DNA of 64,000 nucleotides, from contig OY829540.1 of NCBI GenBank assembly GCA_963691705.1, positions 44,304,158 to 44,368,157 of the forward strand, read 5' to 3'. Positions 57,201 to 64,000 of this stretch are shown piece by piece (the first letter of the stretch is position 1; every line of letters starts with the position of its first letter). Below the pieces are notes generated by a model that was not told the DNA's origin, ran no database searches, and saw only the letters and a program-made list of their open reading frames with translations. The DNA is from Viola odorata. Its lineage: Eukaryota > Streptophyta > Magnoliopsida > Malpighiales > Violaceae. The translations under genes were made by a program, and so were the position numbers.

Positions 57201-57302
57201 GCACTGGATTATCACTCTCCCCATATTCACCCCCATCAACACCACAACTCTCATCCACACCAACATCAAAATTATGCACTGGACCATTGCTCTCCCCATA
57301 TG
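54275..57302 (-). pseudogene. MURA-type MULE transposase, interrupted by an LTR element
   Basis: Minus-strand MuDR-class transposase. Exons: 63216-63130 plus 57302-55789 (split by the LTR insertion), 55715-55403, 55309-54601, 54517-54275. An acidic N-terminus with repeats of FDVGVDESCGVDGE leads to the MuDR N-terminal domain (KFLVFNESRDM, CKKDRGWRIHAS), the MULE catalytic domain (FIGIDGCHLKGRYKG, WCFMSDRQK then GLQNIF), a SWIM zinc finger (CSCRKWDLTGVPCRHA), a knuckle (CRNCRGKNHNTRTC) and a Ser/Pro tail. Stops: TAG at 56380 and 55864, TGA at 55510. It could once cut and insert Mutator-like elements. The full N-terminus is missing beyond 63216. Confidence 0.87.
57105..57300 (-). repeat. Acidic minisatellite in the MURA N-terminus
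   Basis: Units of about 60-80 bp with CACCAACATCAAAAT and TGCACTGGACCAT, coding HNFDVGVDESCGVDGE-like peptides. Further copies continue at 63135-63216, beyond the LTR insertion. Confidence 0.8.
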
Positions 57303-58626
57303 TGATACAATCCTAGCCCCGAGGCTAGCCCTAGCGCACGCACAACGCGCACACGCCTTGCGACCAAGGCCAATCAACCAAAAGCGTCGAGCCCAAGACA
57401 TTGCAAAGAATCCAGTGAGGTTAATACAGCCTCTAGGCATAGAGACAAGGCAGGAGATGTGGCTTGATCAAGCCTTCACGCGAAGGAGGACATGGAAGGT
57501 GGCTTGGAGACTCCTAGCGCAAGGTTTGACTTCCATCTGAGTCAACCCATGGAAGAACGGATTCAATCAGAGATCCAACACATATACAAGACCGAAACGA
57601 GTCTTAGGAAGGTTGTGTCCAAGTTTCAGAGCATTTGGACGAGTAGATCGCAAGATGGCTCATGGTGACATTTTAGCTGTCAAGGAGAAGACGAGCAGAC
57701 GCAACCAGGGACTTCGTCCGAGCCTAGACGGAGCTACAAAGGTCAGAATCATGCGATCAAATATGTTTCAGAAACCTCAGGATGTCTTCTACATTGTGTC
57801 CAAAGTTTAGGTCAAAATAACTAGCAGATTTTATGTTATGGCAAGTTACATTTTCACTGACAGCAATCCTACGCGAACGAGGACTTCAAAACGCGTTTAT
57901 CAACGCCAACGATAATTATTCAGACCAGTCAGGCCTGGACCAGGGAGAGAGGACCTTGTCCACTATTTTCAGATGTTATCTTTCGAATGGGACAAGTATC
58001 AGCCCAATCGGACGAGCTAATCAAGAGTTAGGGTGGGTGGACATTTTGGCACGCAGTGTGAATGCGAGCAGACCGCGACTTGGAGAATTCGGCCCACACC
58101 TTGGCCTGATGACACGAATGGTTCTAGGATTTTCTAGAATGTATTTATTGTATTTATTATTTAGTTTATTAAACTATTAGAGTTATTTATTAGATAGAAC
58201 TCCTACTTCTATTAGAATTAGAACTTATAGTTATAGTTAAACTAGTACTAGGCTTTGCCTATATATAGAACCTTTTGTGCTCATTGTAAAAGGGACCTTT
58301 TTTGATAAACAAATACAGAGAGTATTTCTCAAATTGTTCATGTGTGAACTTTGTCTTTAATTGAGTTAGAACATTCGATTAAAATCACAAGTAAAACCCG
58401 AAAGTTCATCCCCCACTTAATCCGATTGCTCTAGGTTGATATCCGCAAGGGATATAGGTTTAGAGATTCGTTTAAGGACCCTTTCTTTGTCGAACTAGGT
58501 TGGCTAGTGCGTGCGGCTAGCAGGTCTATGTTGTCAAGGCAAGTCATATCGATTCCGCATCCGAAAATCCAAATCTGAACTAGATCATTGAAGCAAAACG
58601 CATCCTAGGCAACTAGGATCGTATCA
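57303..58626 (+). repeat. 5' LTR of the RT-less element
   Basis: 1324 bp; TATA-like CTTTGCCTATATATAGAA near 58252-58269 and downstream TTTGTGCTCATTG. Followed at once by the primer-binding motif. Confidence 0.92.
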
Positions 58627-59508
58627 GTTGGTAGCGGAGCAAAGGCGTTCGCGTTTGGTAAACTATCTCATCTATCCTTACTATTTTAATTAGTTTTCAA
58701 TTGTTGAGATTGATTTTCGTTCTACCCTATCTAATCAATCTCCTTGCAGCCGTTTGTGTTAGTGTGTCGAGTCGATCTAGAAACCCTAGATCCAGTTTTG
58801 CGTCTTGTGTGTGTCTTTAAATTTTGTGTCGATTTAAAAAAAAATGAGTCCCCAAAGTGTCCTTAATTTCAGTACTGTTTTGAGTCACAAAAAGTCATAA
58901 AAATCCAAAGTGTCCATTAGCTAATTGTTGTTTAGCTTCATTCAAAAGAATAAAAAAAAAAAAAATCAAAAACAGAAATGATTTCAAATACAAAAAAAAA
59001 GCAGAGCTTGAAATCAAAAGAAAAATAAAATACAAGATACTTGAAGGTGTTAGCTTTCCATAGCAAAAAGAATCATTCGATTAGGAGTTCAGAATCAAAA
59101 GTTAGAGCAAGAGGGATAAACGACGCGCATAAGGTACACACATTGCACACCATCACGGTTTGAGAATTTTCCATAGAATTTTGAGCTTATTTCTTGATTC
59201 TGAATTCATATTGTCTTCTACTCCAGCCTAATAAATTGTTTAGTTGATTGTTCTTTGCAACTAACCTTTTATTAAGCATCTAAATTCTTTTTCGAAGCCA
59301 GTTTTCCTTGTGTGTCTCTTTGGAAGCTTTTTCTTTGAAAATTCTTGAGTCAACTAACAGTTTACACAAGAACAATTACAGAGATACTTTGAGTGATTTG
59401 GTGAGCTTAATAGAGAGTTAAACACGAGAGAAACATGTGAGGGAGCGTTAGAAATTTTCTAGGGTAATTTTACGCTTGTTTTTGTTCTTGTTGTGACTTT
59501 CAGGAAAC
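58627..59508 (+). other. Leader of the RT-less element
   Basis: Primer site, then an untranslated leader with several A-rich tracts (58955-59020). No gag-like frame is seen. A TTTCAG acceptor-like site lies 6 bp before the ATG at 59509. Confidence 0.6.
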
Positions 59509-61572
59509 ATGACCGAAAGAATGTGGATGGAGAAATTATATCACCCCCTCAAAGAAAGAAAGTTTGATACAAGATTTGATGAGATGGAGGGTGAGAGAAG
59601 GAAGGTCCTTGTTGGATTGAGGGCCAAAGAGGAAGCACTTGACGAGAACCTACCGAGTGAGCGTTTTACCCAAAACGTTATTGCTGAGAGTGTTCCAAGC
59701 GAGATGATGGAGGAAGCCTTAGCGAGTAAGATTCTCAAGGGGCTTAAAACCCTTGACAAAAAGTTTGTTAAGGCGATAGAAAGGATGAGTGGGAAGGAAC
59801 AAAAAGAAGGGATATTCTACACCCGTTGCCGAGTTAAAAAGAAGGTGTGCTCATTGATTATTGACACTAGGAGTTCGGTGAATTTTGCAAGCAACTTATT
59901 TGTGCACAAACTCAATATCCCATTGATTGAGAAGCCTAAGCCATACGAACTTCAATGGATGACCAACGACGAGGAGTTAGAGGTAACACATTGTGTTTTG
60001 GTCACTTTTTCCATTGGAAGATTTGAGTGTAGTATCTATTGCGATGTTGTACCCATGACTTCAAGTCATATCCTTTTGGGAAGACCGTGGCAACATGATA
60101 TGAAAGCGGTTCACAAGGGCAAGAGCAATCATTATTCGATTGTCAAAGACAGCTGAGAACACATATTGAAGCCTTTGTCACCTTCGGAAGTCCATAAAGA
60201 TCAAGAATATCTTGTTAAGTCATATTTGTTCTTTCAAAAAGAAAGAAAAGAAAAAGGCTTAAAAGAATTGGAAGGCTTAAAAGAAAAAGACCAAAATAGC
60301 CCCCATGAAAAGAGTGAGCATGGGATAAGAGATGAGAGTCAAAACAGCCCGCATGAAAATAGAGAGCATGTGTTAGTTGGCATGAATACAAAAGGAGAGA
60401 ATGAATATGCCATAGGGAGAGAAGAGAGTAAAAGCTGTTTTGGCGCAAGCCACCAAAAGCTGAATTTTTGGCCATTGCGCATTGATCTTTCTAACCCTAA
60501 TCCATTTAATTTCTCTTCTATTGTTGTTTCTCCTCACGTGCAGATAAAGAGAAGGTTGTTAGCAAAAGATAAGGTTCATTCCTTGCTACCAAGAGAACTT
60601 AAGGAATGCAAATCATCAATAGTGCCTAGTATGGCTAACCCTAGCCGCAACGGTATAATCTATTTTTCCTTCCTTAAGTCTGATTTGTGTAAGTATGTTA
60701 ACCTCATCAATTCTTATGATTCTGGTTTTAAAAATAATTTAATTAATTATGGATATTTGCAAGAACCGATGGTCAAGTCATATGCCTTTGAAAATTACTC
60801 GCGAAAGCGAAAACGTTTTGACATGTGGACTAGGCCGAGAGATGTGCATCATGTTTTCCCTAACACTAAATTGATTGAATTTTCACATGTATTTACATTA
60901 CATAATCATTCTTCCATGTGTGAATTTAATGTTAAATTTGTGGGTAAGTCGACTGGACTTGAGGGAATCCTATTCAAGCGCAATCGCTTATTTAGGTCAC
61001 ATGACCTTTTGCGAAATTTTGATGAATATGATGCGTTTGATATTAGTTTGGTGAGTTGTTGTGGTATGATTGGAATTACTAACATAATCTTTAAGGATGT
61101 TATACTTTCACATCTTGTTCCTTGGAGTGCTGCTAGTAATCATAGGGAGGAGTCACTTAGCGACTCGCGAATGGAATTGTGGAGAAGGCCGAACACGAAG
61201 ATGCTAAAAGAAACATCTTGTCAACCACAATTTGGAGTTTCAAGCAATGTGGATCAATGGATACTTGAGTCCTCATGGCATGTTTCGGTTTGTAAGTCTA
61301 AGTTTACATGGAAGCAATGCTTTCAATTTATTTTATTCACTTACTCTCTTTCGGTACATGCTATTATTTTTGGATTATTGCTTAAACTCATCTATGGCTT
61401 CATTCATATGACATTATTCGATTTAATGTTGCTGCCCTTGAGTTTATTATTTAGTATAGATGGCAGCAAGGAAATTGAGATGATGCGGACAGCCCATGGA
61501 CAAGTCAAGCGCTACAGTATGCGTTTGCATGTCAAGATGGCGATTTTGAGATATCATGGAAGGATGAGCTAA
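59509..61572 (+). pseudogene. Retropepsin-like protein with long uncharacterised extension
   Basis: One frame of 687 codons broken only by TGA at 60154-60156. Residues about 100-215 are a gypsy retropepsin: VCSLIIDTRSSVNFASN, with DTR where D-[ST]-G is needed, and SHILLGRPWQHD. Then come the typical linker (LSPSEVHKDQEYLVKSYLFF) and a Lys/Glu-rich stretch with two copies of a NSPHE-x-EH motif. The last ~330 codons (from about 60630) are Ser/Asn/Phe-rich with basic (YSRKRKRF) and hydrophobic (LPLSLLFSI) segments; I recognise no domain in them. In an active gypsy element RT would follow the linker; here unrelated sequence does. The missing catalytic Gly and the stop argue against a working protease. 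Confidence 0.6.
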
Positions 61573-61826
61573 TCCTTCAAGTTAGGAACTTGTATTTGGC
61601 AGTGCTTACACCAAGGATGGGTTCCAATCCAAGTTCAAGTGAAGAAGACCGCTTGGAGTGATGGTCTTACCCAATGCATTGTCATATTCAAAGACATAGC
61701 CGCCAAGATGGAATTACAAGGTTGGTATGGTTCGATTTGTGCTTACTTTGATATTATTAACTTAAGGTATTGTGATGCAGGTCTAAAATCAGATTCGAGG
61801 TCGAATCTTTTTGAACGGGGAGGGAA

Positions 61827-63129
61827 TGATACGATCCTAGCCCCGAGGCTAGCCCTAATGCACGCACAACGAGCACACGCCTTGCGACCAAGACCAATCA
61901 ACCCAAAGCGTCGAGCCCAAGATGTTGCAAAGTATCCAGTGAGGTTAATACAACCTCTAGGCATGGAGACAAGGCAGGAGACGCAGCTTGATCAAGCCTT
62001 CACGCGAAGGAGGACATGGAAGGTGGCTTGGAGACTCCTAGAGCAAGGTTTGACTTCCATCCGAGTCAACCCATGGAAGAACGGCTTCAATCAGAGATCC
62101 AGCACATATACAAGACCAAAATGAGTCTTAGGAAGGCTGTGTCCAAGTTTCAGAGCATTTGGACGAGGAGATCGCAAGATGGCTCATGGTGACATTCTAG
62201 CTGTTAAGGAGAAGACGTGCAGACGCAACCAGCGACTTCGTACGAGCCTAGACGGAGCTACAGAGGTCATAATCATGCTATCAAACATGTTTCAGAAACC
62301 TCAGGATGTCCTATACATTTTTTCCAAATTTCAGGTCAAAATAACTAGCCGATTTTATGTTATGGCAAGTTACATTTTTGCTGACAGCAATCCTACGCGA
62401 ACGAGGACTTTAAAACGCGTTTATCAACGCCAACGATAATTATTCAGACCAGTCAGGCCTGGACCTTGTACACTATTTTCAGATGTTATCTTTCTAATGG
62501 GACAAGTATCAGCCCAATCGGACGAGCCAATCAAGAGTTAGGGTGGGTGGACATTTTGGCATGCAGTGTGAACGCGAGCAGACCGCGACTTGGAGAATTC
62601 GGCCCACACCTTAGCCTGATGACACGAATGGTTCTAGGATTTTCTAGAATGTATTTATTGTATTTATTATTTAGTTTATTAAACTATTAGAGTTATTTAT
62701 TAGATAGAACTTCTACTTCTATTAGAATTAGAACTTATAGTTATAGTTAAACTAGTACTAGGCTTTGCCTATATATAGAGCCTTTTGTGCTCATTGTAAA
62801 AGGGACCTTTTATGATAAACAAATACAGAGAGTATTTCTCAAATTGTTCATGTGTGAACCTTGTCTTTAATTGAGTTAGAACATTCGATTAAAATCACAA
62901 GTAAAATCTGAAAGTTCATCCCCCACTTAATCCGATTGCTCTAGGTTGATAGGGATATAGGTTTAGAGATTCATTTAAGGACCCTTTCTTTATCGAACTA
63001 GGTTGGCTAGTGCGTGCGGCTAGCAGGTCTACGTTGTCAAGGCAAGTCATATCGATTTCTCATCCGAAAATCCAAATCCGAACTAGATCATTGAAGCAAA
63101 GCGCATCCTAGGCAACTAGGATCGTATCA
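61827..63129 (+). repeat. 3' LTR of the RT-less element
   Basis: 1303 bp, a close copy of 57303-58626 with scattered substitutions and short deletions (for example the GGGAGAGAGGAC stretch is lost near 62465). Confidence 0.92.
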
Positions 63130-63216
63130 ATATGCACCCCCATCATCACCACAATTCTCCGCACCAACATCAAAATTACCCACTGGACCATTGCTCTCTC
63201 CATCTATACCCCCATT
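63130..63216 (-). pseudogene. N-terminal repeat portion of the MURA-type gene
   Basis: Continuation of the interrupted MURA frame on the far side of the LTR element: acidic repeat encoding GPVGNFDVGAENCGDDGG. The gene is cut at about 63216, where gypsy sequence begins, so its start codon is not in the window. Confidence 0.72.
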
Positions 63217-64000
63217 GATGCGAATCCACGCATCCAGGTGCCTTTACCGCCAGCTGGTCCAATGACTCGAGCCAGAGCTCAAAAGCTTCAAGACCGATTT
63301 TCATCTCTCCTTCACAAGGAACTGGAGTCTGAGATGACAAGTGAGAATGCTACCTTGAGAGAGAAGACAACAAGAGTGGTGAATCTTCTCACCTTCAACT
63401 TGACCGATGTTGAGTCTGCTAGAAACGGCACGGAACCGTTTCACGCAAACGGCACTTGACCGTTTCATCCAATCGGCATCTGTCCGTTTCCCTCAAAACG
63501 GCACTTGTCCGATTGGGTCAAAACGGCACTTGTCCGTTTCACTTAACCGTTGCCGATTCTATCATCTATCGCGCATGCCGTTTGCTACACCCGTTCTGTG
63601 TCACGCTTGTCTGTTCGTTGTTGATAACGGCTCCTGCCCGTTTCGCCTATCCTAGAGTTGACGCGCGTTGACTGTTCTGTTTTTAGCAAGGCTGCGACCT
63701 TCTATTTATTCTAGCTTAATTAATTAGACATTTTAATTAATTAGTTAAGTCTTTTACTTTATTTATTATTCCTATTATGGAATTAGGGTTTGCTTGTAAC
63801 CTATATAAGGAGTCACTTGGCCTCCTTAGAAACTTGGCTGTTATTTGATAAATTGAGATATTCTCTTCAATCTCTGCCCCTTGTTCAAGTTGGTTGAACC
63901 TTGTTCTTCATGAGTCCACAATACTTGAGTCGTATACAAGTAAATCTTGGAATTGTATCCTACTTGTTGTTTATCTTCTTGTTCGGACTTTGGTTGGCTG
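63217..64000 (+). mobile_element. 3' part of another gypsy element, running off the window
   Basis: Begins within a frame giving VPLPPAGPMTRARAQKLQ, the conserved GPxTRARA motif at the C-terminal end of many plant gypsy polyproteins, ending near 63459. It is followed by a 24-bp tandem repeat block and then LTR-like sequence with the TATA motif AACCTATATAAGG near 63799-63811. No LTR start or target duplication could be set, and the right end is outside the window. Confidence 0.6.
63423..63544 (+). repeat. 24-bp tandem repeat with AACGG...CCGTT palindrome
   Basis: Five units of about 24-25 bp on the pattern AAACGGCACTTGTCCGTTTC. Each has an inverted AACGG/CCGTT pair around its centre. It straddles the end of the gypsy polyprotein frame. 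Confidence 0.88.

Larger units (their letters stand above)
57303..63129 (+). mobile_element. RT-less gypsy-like LTR element with long open frame
   Basis: 5827 bp. The LTRs are 57303-58626 (1324 bp) and 61827-63129 (1303 bp), starting TGATACAATCCTAGCCCCG or TGATACGATCCTAGCCCCG and ending GGATCGTATCA. The perfect target duplication ATATG lies at 57298-57302 and 63130-63134. The primer site TTGGTAGCGGAGC is at 58627 and the polypurine tract GGGGAGGGAA just before 61827. The 3.2-kb interior holds a 58627-59508 leader and one long frame with a retropepsin-like domain but no RT, RNase H or integrase, and no recognised gag. It was copied in trans and landed in the acidic repeat of the MURA gene. Confidence 0.93.

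Noticed and set aside
56905..57540. 211-codon plus frame across the MURA gene and LTR start
   Set aside because: Antisense shadow of the acidic MURA repeats (Thr/Ile-rich) running into LTR sequence, crossing an insertion junction.
57303..58626. LTR-encoded frames (for example the basic peptide near 57340-57540)
   Set aside because: The same frames recur in the 3' LTR with different breaks; they are LTR sequence, not genes.
63423..63544. CRISPR-like array of 24-bp repeats
   Set aside because: Units are head-to-tail with no unique spacers; an ordinary minisatellite.

Overview
The window is nuclear DNA from a flowering plant, most likely a eudicot. It is AT-rich and intron-dense with GT-AG introns, and it carries plant-type Ty1/copia, Ty3/gypsy (including a Tat-type element with an extra RNase H), MULE, hAT and Stowaway-like elements. 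Recognisable plant genes include GEX1, MSH1, ATG8, RPT3, a lambda-class GST and a kinase-PP2C fusion. I cannot name the species. Nothing suggests bacterial, organellar or viral DNA.

Layout. 1-2205: minus-strand gypsy remnant (gag plus LTR). 2314-11679: decayed kinase-PP2C fusion gene, invaded by a fold-back MULE (2976-3819), a gag-protease copia element (5340-7424) and an LTR element with a very small interior (9037-11239). 13795-18514: complete but mutated copia element with a perfect target duplication. 18780-18979: 5' end of an ATG8 gene. 19936-20592 and 21004-22540: a hAT-type MITE and a MULE. 22617-24976: GEX1 (karyogamy gene) with all six exons recognisable but three disabling lesions. 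25466-26670: non-autonomous hAT element carrying a tRNA-Phe-like sequence. 27158-27394: first exon of RPT3. 27445-34312: Tat-type gypsy element lacking integrase, with a solo LTR nested in it at 29881-31188. 34459-36716: small relics (amino-acid transporter exon, LINE-like tail, tRNA-Val, an unidentified first exon).

38168-41560 is a complete hAT transposon with an open 789-codon transposase frame and a perfect 8-bp target duplication, inserted just upstream of the start codon of a truncated MSH1 gene (41586-44621). An F-box pseudogene follows (44668-45548), then an internally deleted copy of the same hAT family (46500-47080). 48913-49182 is a small intact DUF761 gene. 50330-50532 is a GST lambda 5' fragment beside a large AT-rich inverted repeat (50630-52475). 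52891-53346 is a GRF zinc-finger gene converging on a MuDR-type transposase gene (54275-57302 plus 63130-63216). That gene is split by an LTR element lacking reverse transcriptase (57303-63129). The window ends in another gypsy fragment.

No operon-like cooperation exists here. The common themes are nested transposition and the accumulation of 5' gene ends, nearly all on the plus strand. Credible intact protein genes are few: the hAT transposase, the DUF761 gene and the GRF zinc-finger gene. The strongest leads are the intact hAT element with two related non-autonomous copies, the tRNA-like cargo in one of them, and the RT-less LTR element that keeps a long open reading frame of unknown function.
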